Positions 35,581-44,038 of a DNA stretch of 64,000 nucleotides are shown in pieces. The stretch lies in NCBI RefSeq assembly GCF_018599185.1, contig NZ_JAHFVL010000001.1:372001-436000 (forward strand), in the 5' to 3' direction. A program made the position numbers and the translations under genes. This DNA comes from Rhodanobacter sp. LX-99. GTDB lineage: Bacteria; Pseudomonadota; Gammaproteobacteria; Xanthomonadales; Rhodanobacteraceae. Each line of letters begins with the position of its first letter. The stretch's first letter is position 1. Below the pieces are notes generated by a model. It saw only the letters and a list, made by a program, of their open reading frames with translations, searched no databases and had not been told where the DNA came from.

Positions 35581-36378
35581 ATGACGATGTCGATCTGCGG
35601 GACCTGCGGCACCCAATACCCGGATACGCCCAGCCACTGCCCCGTATGCGAAGACGAGCGCCAGTACGTCGGCGCGAACGGCCAGACCTGGACGACGCAC
35701 GAAGCGCTGAAAGCCACGCACACGCTGCGCATGCAGGACGAGGCCGGCGTGCTCGGCATCGGGCTGGCACCCGACTTCGCGATCAACCAGCGCGCGCTGT
35801 ACCTGCCGACGGACGCGGGCAACATCCTGTGGGAAGCCTTGAGCCTGGTCACCGACGAGGCGGTCGAAGCGCTGCAGGCGCGCGGCGGCGTGGACCTGAT
35901 CGCCATCTCGCACCCGCATTTCTATGCGTCGATGCTGGCGTGGAGCGAGGCACTCGGCAACGTACCGATCCTGCTGCACGAGGCGGACCGCGACTGGGTG
36001 CGTCGACCGTCGCCGAACATCCGGTTCTGGCGCGGCGACACGCACCGCTTGTCCGGCGGGGTGACGCTGATCCGCACCGGCGGCCATTTCCCCGGCAGCA
36101 CCGCGCTGCACTGGAAGGACGGCCCGCGCGCCGGCGGCGCGCTGTTCTCGGGCGACACGCCGCAAGTGGCGAGCGACCGGCGCCACGTCGGCTTCATGTA
36201 CAGCTATCCCAACTACATGCCGATGCGGCCCGATGCCGTGCGCGACATGCAGGAGCGCCTCGCGGGCTACGCGTTCGAGGATGTCTACGGCTACACCTGG
36301 GGCCGCAACATCATCGGTGGCGGCCGCGCCGCCGTCGACGCCTCGTTCGAACGCTACCTGTCCGCCATTGCCGCCTGA
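35581..36378 (+). CDS. MBL-fold protein with N-terminal zinc ribbon
   Basis: 265 residues. Cys6, Cys9, Cys20 and Cys23 form an N-terminal zinc ribbon (CGTCG...CPVCED). The rest is a metallo-beta-lactamase fold with LIAISHPHFYAS where HxHxDH is expected (the Asp and last His are missing), TGGHFPGSTALHW, LFSGDTPQV and YGYTWGRNII. An incomplete metal site means a changed activity or one metal only. AAGGAGA lies seven bases before ATG 35581. It is divergent from the MocR regulator and followed by the cupin gene. Confidence 0.8.
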   Translation: MTMSICGTCGTQYPDTPSHCPVCEDERQYVGANGQTWTTHEALKATHTLRMQDEAGVLGIGLAPDFAINQRALYLPTDAGNILWEALSLVTDEAVEALQARGGVDLIAISHPHFYASMLAWSEALGNVPILLHEADRDWVRRPSPNIRFWRGDTHRLSGGVTLIRTGGHFPGSTALHWKDGPRAGGALFSGDTPQVASDRRHVGFMYSYPNYMPMRPDAVRDMQERLAGYAFEDVYGYTWGRNIIGGGRAAVDASFERYLSAIAA

Positions 36379-36395
36379 GCCACGGAGTCATGCCG

Positions 36396-36866
36396 ATGAC
36401 CACGCCCTCCTCCCGCCTGCACGACTACCTGCCCGCCCGCTTCAACACCGCGGCCGAACGACAATGGATCCCGTCCGCGACACCGGGCAAGTCGTCCAGT
36501 CCGCTGCGCTTCTTCGCCGACGATCGCGGCTTCGTGGAGCTGCTGCGCATGGAGCCCGGCGTGGTGATGCCGCTGCACCGCCACAGCGGCGAGATCCACG
36601 CGTACAACCTCAGCGGCACGCGCAAGCTGTGCACCGGCGAACTGATCGGTCCGGGCGGTTATGTGTACGAGCCGCCGGGCAACACCGACTGGTGGAAGAT
36701 CGTCGGCGACGAAACGATGCTGGCGCTGGTGGTCGTGATGGGCACGGTCGAATTCCTCGGCCCCGGCGGCGTGGTGACCGGCCGTGCATCGGCCAGCACC
36801 CAGCTGGCGGAATACGAGCGCTACTGCCGCGAGCATGGGCTGGCGATCCAGGACCTGGTGGACTGA
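36396..36866 (+). CDS. Cupin-domain protein (dihydroxyacetophenone dioxygenase-like)
   Basis: 156 residues. Cupin fold with metal ligands in MPLHRHSGEIHAYNLSG and a later DWWKIVGDETMLALVVVMG strand; it resembles 2,4'-dihydroxyacetophenone dioxygenase and ChrR-type cupins. The reaction is not certain. ATG 36396 has GGAG eight bases upstream; an ATG six bases earlier is too close to it. It follows the MBL gene by 17 bases and is almost surely under the same MocR control. Confidence 0.78.
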   Translation: MTTPSSRLHDYLPARFNTAAERQWIPSATPGKSSSPLRFFADDRGFVELLRMEPGVVMPLHRHSGEIHAYNLSGTRKLCTGELIGPGGYVYEPPGNTDWWKIVGDETMLALVVVMGTVEFLGPGGVVTGRASASTQLAEYERYCREHGLAIQDLVD

Positions 36867-36886
36867 TCGCAGCGGCGTCGGGCGGC

Positions 36887-37258
36887 TCAGACGGGTGTCG
36901 GCCGGCGCCTGGTGGCCGCGGCCGGCCGCTTGCCCGGGGCGCACTTGGCCGTGGCGGTCGAGCACGTGCCGGCGGACTGGCTGCAGCAGTGATCGGTCAG
37001 GTAGCCGATCAGGTCGTTCATCGCCTCGATCACCGGCGCGTAGTAGATGAAACGCCCGCTCTGCCGGCTGCTCACCAGGCCCGCATGCGACAGCTCCTTC
37101 AAGTGGAAGGACAGCGTGGCGTTGGGCAGGCCCAGCTTCTCCGCGATCGCGCTGGCCGCCAGTCCTTCCGGCGCATGCTCGATCAGCAGCCGGTAGACCG
37201 CCAGCCGCGACTCCTGGGCGAGCGCGGCGAGAATCGTGATGGCTTGCTTGTCCTGCAT
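36887..37258 (-). CDS. arsR: ArsR-family arsenite-responsive repressor
   Basis: Winged-helix repressor of the arsenic genes. 123 residues; recognition helix in LPNATLSFHLKELSHAGLVS. The ELCVCDL metal motif of E. coli ArsR is absent. Instead there are C-terminal cysteines at 91, 92, 99 and 106 (HCCSQSAGTCSTATAKC), like the Acidithiobacillus ferrooxidans type with C95, C96 and C102. It is last in the arsC-acr3-arsR run, 24 bases after acr3, so it represses its own transcription from the arsC promoter. Confidence 0.88.
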   Translation of the reverse strand: MQDKQAITILAALAQESRLAVYRLLIEHAPEGLAASAIAEKLGLPNATLSFHLKELSHAGLVSSRQSGRFIYYAPVIEAMNDLIGYLTDHCCSQSAGTCSTATAKCAPGKRPAAATRRRPTPV

Positions 37259-37282
37259 GGCGTGGCGACGGCTCCCGATGGC

Positions 37283-38362
37283 TTACGGTGATTCATACCA
37301 GCGTTTGCTGCGGTTGACGATGCGCACGACCGAAAGCATCACCGGCACCTCGATCAGCACGCCCACCACGGTCGCCAGCGCCGCACCGGAATGCACGCCG
37401 AACAGGCCCACCGCGGTGGCTACGGCCAGCTCGAAGAAGTTGCTGGCACCGATCAGCGCCGAAGGGCCGGCCACGCAGTGCGGCACGCCGAATCGGCGGT
37501 TGAGCCAGTAGGCCAGGCCGGCATTGAAATACACCTGGATCAGGATCGGCACCGCCAGCAGCGCGATGATCGCCGGCTGCGCAATGATCTGCCGACCCTG
37601 GAAACCGAACAGCAGCACGAGGGTGGCCAGCAGCGCGAACAGCGACGCCGGCCCCAGCCGCTGCAGCAGTTTCTGCAACCGCGCCTCGCCCCCGCTGGCA
37701 AGCACCCGGCGCCGCAGCAGCACGCTGAGCACCACCGGCACCACGATGTACAGCAGCACCGACAGCAGCAGCGTGTCCCACGGTACCGTGATCGAGGAGA
37801 TGCCCAGCAACAGCGCCACGATCGGCGCGAACGCCACCACCATGATGGCGTCGTTCAGGGCGACCTGGCTCAGCGTGAACGCCGGCTCGCCGTTGCACAG
37901 GTTGCTCCACACGAACACCATCGCCGTGCACGGCGCGGCGGCCAGCAGGATCAGGCCGGCGATATAGGAGTCGAGCTGCGCGGCCGGCAGCTGGCCGGCG
38001 AAGAGGTGGCGGATGAAGATCCATCCCAGCAGCGCCATCGAGAAGGGCTTCACCGCCCAGTTGATGAACAGCGTGACGCCGATGCCCTTCCACTGGCGGC
38101 GCACGCCGCCGAGCGCGCCGAAGTCGATCTTCAGCAGCATCGGGATGATCATCAGCCAGATCAGCACGGCGACCGGCAGGTTCACCTGGGCCACCTGCAT
38201 GCCGCCCAGCGCCGCAAAGCGGCCGGGCAGCAGGTGGCCCAGCAGCGTGCCGGCCACGATGCACAGCAGTACCCAGAGGGTGAGCCAGCGCTCGAAGAAG
38301 CCGATGCGGGTGCCCTCCGCGGGAACCGGACAAGCGGTCAGTTCTGCCGATGCCTGGTTCAT
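37283..38362 (-). CDS. acr3: ACR3-type arsenite efflux permease
   Basis: Exports arsenite across the inner membrane. 359 residues, about ten membrane helices. ACR3 hallmarks: the cysteine in AAPCTAMVFVWSNLCNGEPAFT, LTLSQVALNDAIM-like FTLSQVALNDAIMVV, and GPSALIGASNFFELAVA near the C-terminus. It starts at ATG 38362 by four-base overlap with arsC. This is not the ArsB type. The run is arsC-acr3-arsR. Confidence 0.93.
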   Translation of the reverse strand: MNQASAELTACPVPAEGTRIGFFERWLTLWVLLCIVAGTLLGHLLPGRFAALGGMQVAQVNLPVAVLIWLMIIPMLLKIDFGALGGVRRQWKGIGVTLFINWAVKPFSMALLGWIFIRHLFAGQLPAAQLDSYIAGLILLAAAPCTAMVFVWSNLCNGEPAFTLSQVALNDAIMVVAFAPIVALLLGISSITVPWDTLLLSVLLYIVVPVVLSVLLRRRVLASGGEARLQKLLQRLGPASLFALLATLVLLFGFQGRQIIAQPAIIALLAVPILIQVYFNAGLAYWLNRRFGVPHCVAGPSALIGASNFFELAVATAVGLFGVHSGAALATVVGVLIEVPVMLSVVRIVNRSKRWYESP

Positions 38363-38865
38363 GCGTCCGCTTCTTCGTCGGTGATGCTGCCGATGCGGTC
38401 GAGCGCCTGCTTCAGCTCGTCGCGCCCCATCGTTTCCACCGGCAGCTTCAGCAACGCCGCGATCCGATAAAGAATCAGCGTGTGGGCACGCCGGAACGCC
38501 GCGATCGCGGCGCCCGCATCCTGGGCAGCCGCAGGATCCGGCAGGCCCCAGTGGCTTTTCACGAAGTCGCCGAACAGCACCGGGCAGGTCTCGTTCACGG
38601 CGTTGTCGCAAACCGTGATCACGATATCCAGCGGCGGTGCGCCCGCTTCGGTGAAGCGGTCCCACGACTTGCTGCTGAGTCCCTCGGTGGCGATGCCCAG
38701 GGCCTTGAGCTCCTCGATCGCGTAGGGATTGACGCGCCCGGTCGGCTGGCTGCCGGCGCTGAACGCCTCGAAGCGCCCCTTGCCCAGGTGGTTGAGGGTG
38801 GCCTCGGACAGGATGCTGCGGGCCGAGTTGCCGGTGCAGATGAACAGGACGCGACACGGATGCAT
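38359..38865 (-). CDS. arsC: Arsenate reductase, low-molecular-weight phosphatase type
   Basis: Reduces arsenate to arsenite. 168 residues. P-loop FICTGNSARSILSEA with the first catalytic cysteine, and TVCDNAVNETCPV with the two relay cysteines of the thioredoxin-coupled (pI258) class; SHWGLPDPA follows. The C-terminal extension of about 25 residues is helical. ATG 38865 is at the divergent promoter region shared with arsH, and its stop overlaps acr3. Confidence 0.93.
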   Translation of the reverse strand: MHPCRVLFICTGNSARSILSEATLNHLGKGRFEAFSAGSQPTGRVNPYAIEELKALGIATEGLSSKSWDRFTEAGAPPLDIVITVCDNAVNETCPVLFGDFVKSHWGLPDPAAAQDAGAAIAAFRRAHTLILYRIAALLKLPVETMGRDELKQALDRIGSITDEEADA

Positions 38866-38880
38866 GGCGGCGGTTCCGGA

Positions 38881-38913
38881 TTGGTTTCTATATTTCCATA
38901 ATGATAGAATCAT
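38881..38913. promoter_or_regulatory. Divergent ars promoters with palindromic ArsR operator
   Basis: An AT-rich island in the 75-base arsC-arsH gap. Rightward: -35 TTGGTT (38881-38886), 18 bases, -10 TAGAAT (38905-38910). The perfect palindrome ATGATAGAATCAT (38901-38913) covers that -10. Leftward candidates, TATAGA and a weak -35, bracket the same palindrome. It is probably the ArsR site. Confidence 0.6.
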
Positions 38914-38940
38914 AAAACCAAAGCAACAGGAAACGTGCCC

Positions 38941-39741
38941 GTGCCGATCCACGACCTGCCGCATATCGCCGCCGATATATTGGACATCCCCAGCCTGACC
39001 AAGCTGGCCTTGCCGGCCGATGCCGACCACCCGCCGCGCATCCTGATCCTGTACGGCTCGCTGCGCGCGCAATCGTTCAGCCGCAAGCTGGCGCTGGAAG
39101 CCGAGCGCGTCCTGCGCCAGTTCGGCGCCGAGACGCGGGTGTTCGACCCCCACGAGCTGCCCATGCTGGACAGCGTGCCGGCCAGCCATCCCAAGGTGCA
39201 GGAGCTGCGCGCGCTGTCGCTGTGGTCCGAAGGCCAGGTCTGGGTCAGCCCCGAGCGGCACGGCGCGGTGACCGGCGTATTCAAGAACCAGATCGACTGG
39301 CTGCCGCTGGAAGACGGCAGCGTGCGTCCCACGCAGGGACGCACGCTCGCCGTGATGCAGGTCAGCGGCGGATCGCAGTCGTTCAACGTGGTGAACGCGC
39401 TGCGCGTGCTGGGCCGCTGGATGCGCATGGTGACCATCCCGAACCAGTCTTCGGTGGCCAAGGCCTGGCAGGAATTCGACGACGACGGCCGGATGAAGCC
39501 GTCGCCGTTCTACGACCGCGTGGTGGACGTGATGGAGGAACTGTTCAAGTTCACCCTGCTGGTGCGCGGCCGCAGCGACTACCTGGTCGACCGCTACAGC
39601 GAGCGCAAGGGCGCCGCCGCGGCGCGCGCACTGGCGGCCGCGGCCGGAGTGACGGAAGACATGCCGGCCGCGGCGAAAGGCATCGCGAAAACCACGGCCG
39701 CCGCGGGCAAGTCCGGCTGCTGCGCCGGCGCAGCGTGCTGA
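38941..39741 (+). CDS. arsH: NADPH-dependent FMN reductase ArsH
   Basis: Flavoprotein that oxidises trivalent organoarsenicals. 266 residues from GTG 38941, nine bases after AGGA; a GTG at 38935 is the alternative. Flavodoxin-like fold with [40 protein letters not shown] and [20 protein letters not shown], all ArsH signatures. An unusual C-terminal tail has alanine-rich sequence and three cysteines (SGCCAGAAC), which could bind arsenite. Divergent from arsC. Confidence 0.93.
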   Translation: MPIHDLPHIAADILDIPSLTKLALPADADHPPRILILYGSLRAQSFSRKLALEAERVLRQFGAETRVFDPHELPMLDSVPASHPKVQELRALSLWSEGQVWVSPERHGAVTGVFKNQIDWLPLEDGSVRPTQGRTLAVMQVSGGSQSFNVVNALRVLGRWMRMVTIPNQSSVAKAWQEFDDDGRMKPSPFYDRVVDVMEELFKFTLLVRGRSDYLVDRYSERKGAAAARALAAAAGVTEDMPAAAKGIAKTTAAAGKSGCCAGAAC

Positions 39742-39794
39742 GGCGCGACCGCCACCTGCACCGACCCTGACGAATCAGGCCGCGTGGTTGCACC

Positions 39795-40850
39795 CTACGC
39801 GGTCAGCCGCACCGGCGTGCCCAGCGGCCGTGCCGGCCGGCGCGCACTGGCGGTGGTGATCGCGGCGTACCAGTTGGTGAACGGCAGGTGCTCGGGAGCC
39901 TCGCTGATGTCCGCCCAGACCTGTCCGGCAAGATCGAGGAAGCGCGGGTAGCGTTCGCGTTTCCAGCGAGCCGCCTGCTCGCGGAAGGGGCCGAGATCGA
40001 GGTGGGCAATCGCGTGGCCGGCGCCGAAGCCATGCTGGATCGGCACCACCCAGCCGTCCTCCTGCACCACCAGCGGCGAGACCAGCGCAGCGAGCGGGCT
40101 GCCGCCCGCCACGTCCGCTGCGGGCGCGGGGCCAGCAAAGGCGCGGCAAGGTTCGCGGGCGATCAGCTGGCGATCGGCTACGTCGTACTGCAGCGTCAGC
40201 CGACCCTGGTACTGCCGCTGCAGCCGCGCCACCTCGAGAAAGCCATACGACAACTCCAGGTCGTCCGGCGGCTGCGGTTCGTAATCGCGGGCGCGGCCGA
40301 CCTGTTCAAGCGGATGGATCTGCAGCAGGCGCGCGCCCTCGGCACAGGCAAAGCCGGCGACCCAGTCCAGTTCGGGCAGGTTGTCCAGGGTCAGCGTGAA
40401 GATGAAACCGAACGGCAGGCCCGCCGCGCGGACCAGGTCGAGCTTCGCGCGCATCTGCTCGAACGCATGCGCGCGGTTGCGCATGCGGTTGTGGCTTTCG
40501 GGCACGCCATCCAGGCTGATCGCCAGCAGGCCCAGGTGCGGCGCCAGCTGCGCCAGCCGACTGGCGCTGAGCAGCAGGCCGTTGCTGGTGACCGAGGTGG
40601 CGAAGCCCAGCGCGCGCGCCGACGCCAGCAGTCGCGGCAGCGGCTTCCAGGTCAGCGGCTCGCCGCCGGACAGGCCGATCGCGTTGTAGCCTTCGTCGGC
40701 CGCGTCGGCCAGGAAGCGTTCCAGCACTTCCACCGTCAACTCGCCCTTCTGTTCCGGCCCGGAGGTCGAGTAGCAGTGCCGGCAACGCAGATTGCAGCGC
40801 AGCGTGGGATGGATCTGGATGACGTTGACGACGTCGCCGGTCGGGCCCAT
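39795..40850 (-). CDS. Radical SAM enzyme of unknown substrate
   Basis: 351 residues. The 4Fe-4S site is Cys19, Cys23 and Cys26 (TLRCNLRCRHCYST), with the SAM-binding GLSGGEPLTW near residue 60 and TSNGLLLS and ISLDGVPESHNRMR strands later. It has no SPASM or Twitch cysteine cluster: only two more cysteines, in GFACAEG and EPCRAF. The last third has no recognised domain. It is preceded on the same strand by a 110-residue protein (69-base gap) and an ABC exporter. The substrate may be a peptide, but this is not shown. Confidence 0.85.
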   Translation of the reverse strand: MGPTGDVVNVIQIHPTLRCNLRCRHCYSTSGPEQKGELTVEVLERFLADAADEGYNAIGLSGGEPLTWKPLPRLLASARALGFATSVTSNGLLLSASRLAQLAPHLGLLAISLDGVPESHNRMRNRAHAFEQMRAKLDLVRAAGLPFGFIFTLTLDNLPELDWVAGFACAEGARLLQIHPLEQVGRARDYEPQPPDDLELSYGFLEVARLQRQYQGRLTLQYDVADRQLIAREPCRAFAGPAPAADVAGGSPLAALVSPLVVQEDGWVVPIQHGFGAGHAIAHLDLGPFREQAARWKRERYPRFLDLAGQVWADISEAPEHLPFTNWYAAITTASARRPARPLGTPVRLTA

Positions 40851-40919
40851 GGCGTTCTCGCAGCAAGACAGGACGGCGGCCGGACGATCCCGCCCGGCCG
40901 TGGATTGCGCTGACCGGCC

Positions 40920-41252
40920 TCAGCGGCCGGCGTTGCGGATGTCGACTTCGACCCGGTACCACTCCGGCACGGGGATGCCATACGGGAAGCAATACGCGGT
41001 GACCTGCATCGCGGGGCCGTTCAGCCGCATCAGCTGGCTGACCACCGGGCCGAGTTGCTTGGTGTTGACCTCCAGCTGTGCCTGGATCAGGTCGATCGCC
41101 GGCTGCCCGTACTTCCACCACCACTTCACTTCGTAATCGCTGCGCGCCATGCCGAGAGCCTTGGCGATGCCGGCGTGGTCGTGCGGCTTGAGCGTGAACA
41201 GTTTGGCCGAGCCTCTGCTCGCGCTGCTTGCGGTCTTGCGGGTCGTGGCCAT
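40920..41252 (-). CDS. Small protein of unknown function upstream of radical SAM gene
   Basis: I do not recognise it. 110 residues, no signal peptide and no membrane segment. A Ser/Thr/Lys-rich start (MATTRKTASSASRGSAKLFT) leads to a helical region with a tryptophan triplet (VKWWWKYGQPAIDLIQAQLE, Trp44-46) and an aromatic and proline-rich C-terminus (YCFPYGIPVPEWYRVEVD) with the only cysteine at 88. ATG 41252 has AGGAGGC a few bases upstream on the minus strand. It may be a radical-SAM substrate or partner. The 276 bases up to the ABC gene contain no other convincing gene. Confidence 0.7.
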   Translation of the reverse strand: MATTRKTASSASRGSAKLFTLKPHDHAGIAKALGMARSDYEVKWWWKYGQPAIDLIQAQLEVNTKQLGPVVSQLMRLNGPAMQVTAYCFPYGIPVPEWYRVEVDIRNAGR

Positions 41253-41528
41253 GAGGAAAAGCCTCCTGCGCTGGATTGCCGGTTGTCCGGACGATGACGG
41301 GGATCGACGCCAGCGGAACCCGGCGGCCTGCCTGCCGCCCGGCGCCGATCGGCCCGTGCCCAGTCTCAGCAAGCGACGTGCCAGCACCCGGCAACGGCAG
41401 GAGCGCGCTGCGGCGCGCGCAAGACGAACAGCCACGCACGGAACCGGGGCTGAAATGACCCGACATGGCTGCCAGCCGGGTCACGCCATACCCACCATGG
41501 AACGACGCTCCAGTGCCTGCGCCGCTGG

Positions 41529-43373
41529 CTAAACCGGCGCATCCTCCGCCGCCACGAAACCGCCGGTCTGCCGCTTCCACAGCCGCGCGTACAAACCCTC
41601 GTGCGCGATCAGCTGCGCATGCGTGCCGGTCTCGACGATCTGCCCATTGTCCAGCACCACCAGCCGGTCCATCCGCGCGATGGTCGACAGGCGGTGTGCG
41701 ATCGCGATCACCGTCTTGCCCTGCATCAGGACGTCCAGGCTGTCCTGGATCGCCGCTTCCGCTTCGGAGTCGAGCGCGGAGGTGGCCTCGTCGAGCACCA
41801 GGATCGGCGCGTCCTTCAGCAGCACGCGGGCGATCGCGATGCGCTGGCGCTGGCCGCCCGAGAGTTTCACGCCGCGTTCGCCGACCAGCGCGTCGTAGCC
41901 GCGACGGCCTTCGCCGTCGCTGAGGTTCGGAATGAATTCGTCGGCGCGCGCCTTGCGCACGGCTTCCATGATCTGCGCCTCGCTGGCGTCGGGGCGGCCG
42001 TACAGCAGGTTGTCGCGGATCGAACGGTGCAGCAGCGAGGTGTCCTGGGTGACCACGCCGATCTGCGAGCGCAGGCTTTCCTGGGTGACGCGGGCGATGT
42101 CCTGGCCGTCGATCAGGATGCGCCCGGCCTCGAGGTCGTACAGCCGCAGCAGCACGTTGACCAGGGTGGACTTGCCGGCGCCGGACGGACCGACCAGGCC
42201 GATCTTCTCGCCCGCGCGCACGGTGAGGTCGAGCCCGGCGATCACCCCGCCCTGCTTGCCGTAGTGGAAGTGGATGTGCTCGAAATGCACGCCGCCGTTG
42301 GTGACCTCCAGCGGCATCGCGCCCTCGCGGTCCTGCACCGCGCGCGGCCGAGAGATCGTGGTGATGCCGTCCTGCACCGTGCCGACATTTTCGAAGATGC
42401 CGTTGATCACCCACATGATCCAGCCGGACATGTTGTTGATGCGGATCACCAGCCCGGTCGACAGCGCGATCGCGCCCACCGTCACCCGGCCCTCGCTCCA
42501 CAGCCACAGCGCCAGCGCCGAGGTGCCCACGATCAGGAAGCCGTTGAGCGTGGTGATGCTGGCATCCAGCGCGGTGGTGACGCGGGTCATCCGGCGCAGC
42601 TTGCCGGTCTGCTCGGCCATCGCGTCGGCGACGTAGGCTTCCTCGCGCCGCGTATGCGCGAACAGCTTCAGCGTCAGCACGTTGCTGTAGCCGTCGACGA
42701 TGCGCCCCATCAGCTTCGAGCGCGCTTCCGAGGCCAGCCACGAGCGCTGCTTGATGCGCGGGATGAAGAACGCCAGCAGCCCGACATACGCGAACACCCA
42801 CGCGACCAGCGGCGCCGCCAGCCAGACATCCGCCTGCGCGAACAGCACCACCGCGCTGCCGGTGTAGATGGTGACGTACCAGATCGCATCGACGATCTGC
42901 ACCGCCGACTCGCGCAGCGCACCGCCGGTCTGCATGATGCGGTTGGCGATGCGCCCGGCGTAGTCGTTCTGGAAGAAGCCCAGGCTCTGGCGGATCACGT
43001 AGCGATGGTTCTGCCAGCGGATGCGGTTGGTCAGGCTGGGCACGATCGCCTGGTTCACCAGCAGGTCGTGCGTGCCGATCGCCAGCGGCCGCACGATCAG
43101 CGCCACGAAGCCCATCCACAGCAGCTCGTTGCCGTGCCGCTGGAAGAAGTCCGCCGCCGGCGCACCCTTGGCCATGTCCACGATGCTGCCGATGAAGCCG
43201 AACAGCGACACCTCGACGATCGCCACCACGAAGCCCACCGCGATCGCGACGGCGAACACCGGCCACGCCTGGCGCAGGTAGAACGCGTAGAAGCGCCACA
43301 CCGACGTCGGCGGCATGCCGTCGGCCGGTTCCTTGAACGCGTCGATGAGGGATTCGAACCAGCGGAAGATCAT
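41529..43373 (-). CDS. ABC exporter, fused permease and ATPase
   Basis: 614 residues. Six-helix ABC type-1 membrane domain (about 30-330), then an ATPase with Walker A GLVGPSGAGKSTLVNVLLRL, signature VKLSGGQRQRIAIARVLL, Walker B PILVLDEATSAL and AIAHRLSTI. It acts as a homodimer, or with an unseen partner, in the inner membrane. The cargo is not readable; the multidrug/MsbA-like class is broad. ATG 43373 has CCGGA upstream. It is first in a same-strand run with the small protein and radical SAM gene. Confidence 0.88.
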   Translation of the reverse strand: MIFRWFESLIDAFKEPADGMPPTSVWRFYAFYLRQAWPVFAVAIAVGFVVAIVEVSLFGFIGSIVDMAKGAPAADFFQRHGNELLWMGFVALIVRPLAIGTHDLLVNQAIVPSLTNRIRWQNHRYVIRQSLGFFQNDYAGRIANRIMQTGGALRESAVQIVDAIWYVTIYTGSAVVLFAQADVWLAAPLVAWVFAYVGLLAFFIPRIKQRSWLASEARSKLMGRIVDGYSNVLTLKLFAHTRREEAYVADAMAEQTGKLRRMTRVTTALDASITTLNGFLIVGTSALALWLWSEGRVTVGAIALSTGLVIRINNMSGWIMWVINGIFENVGTVQDGITTISRPRAVQDREGAMPLEVTNGGVHFEHIHFHYGKQGGVIAGLDLTVRAGEKIGLVGPSGAGKSTLVNVLLRLYDLEAGRILIDGQDIARVTQESLRSQIGVVTQDTSLLHRSIRDNLLYGRPDASEAQIMEAVRKARADEFIPNLSDGEGRRGYDALVGERGVKLSGGQRQRIAIARVLLKDAPILVLDEATSALDSEAEAAIQDSLDVLMQGKTVIAIAHRLSTIARMDRLVVLDNGQIVETGTHAQLIAHEGLYARLWKRQTGGFVAAEDAPV

Positions 43374-43472
43374 GGGCATTCCGGACCTGCGGGAGCCGTC
43401 TATTGTGCTTGAAGCCCGCACGATGCGGTGTGACGATGCGGCCTCTCCACCGTGACACACGGGATCGGCAGC

Positions 43473-43958
43473 ATGGCCACCGAAACCTTCGAAGGCGCCT
43501 GCACCTGCGGCGCGATCCGCTATCGACTGACCAGCGCGCCGATGATCGTGCACTGCTGCCACTGCAGCTGGTGCCAGCGCGAGACCGGCAGCGCGTTCGC
43601 CTTGAACGCGATGATCGAGACCGACCGGTTGGAACTGCTGCAAGGCGAGCCGATCATGGTGAACACGCCGTCGGAGAGCGGCAAGGGCCAGCAGATCGCA
43701 CGCTGCGCACGATGTCATGTGGCGCTGTGGAGCCACTACCCCGGCGGCGGCAAGGCGGTCGCGTTCGTGCGCGTGGGCACGCTGAAGGAGCCGTGGCGAT
43801 TGCCGCCGGACATCCACATCTACACGACGACCAGACAGCCCTGGGTGACGCTGCCACCAGGCGTTCCCGCCATGCAGGAGTTCTACGACATCGACCAGGC
43901 CTGGTCGCCGGCCAGCCTGGAACGGCGCGCAGCACTGCAGGCGGCGCGCCGTTCGTAA
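43473..43958 (+). CDS. GFA-domain (CENP-V/GFA) zinc protein
   Basis: 161 residues. Glutathione-dependent formaldehyde-activating domain with zinc cysteines in GACTCGAIRY, VHCCHCSWCQRETGSAFALN and ARCARCHVALWSHYP. Members have been linked to formaldehyde or glutathione adducts, but most, like this one, have no proven substrate. ATG 43473 is used; a GTG at 43452 would add seven residues. Divergent from the ABC exporter. Confidence 0.86.
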   Translation: MATETFEGACTCGAIRYRLTSAPMIVHCCHCSWCQRETGSAFALNAMIETDRLELLQGEPIMVNTPSESGKGQQIARCARCHVALWSHYPGGGKAVAFVRVGTLKEPWRLPPDIHIYTTTRQPWVTLPPGVPAMQEFYDIDQAWSPASLERRAALQAARRS

Positions 43959-44038
43959 TCTGAACGCCAGCCGCGAAGGCGGCCGCTCATCCGGCCGGCG
44001 CGATTGACCGCCTGCGGCGGCGCTCCGATCATGGGCGG

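Noticed and set aside
39795..40850. Radical SAM gene as arsenosugar enzyme ArsS because of ars neighbours
   Set aside because: The cysteine motif surroundings differ from ArsS, the gene is on the opposite strand to arsH, and no arsM is present.
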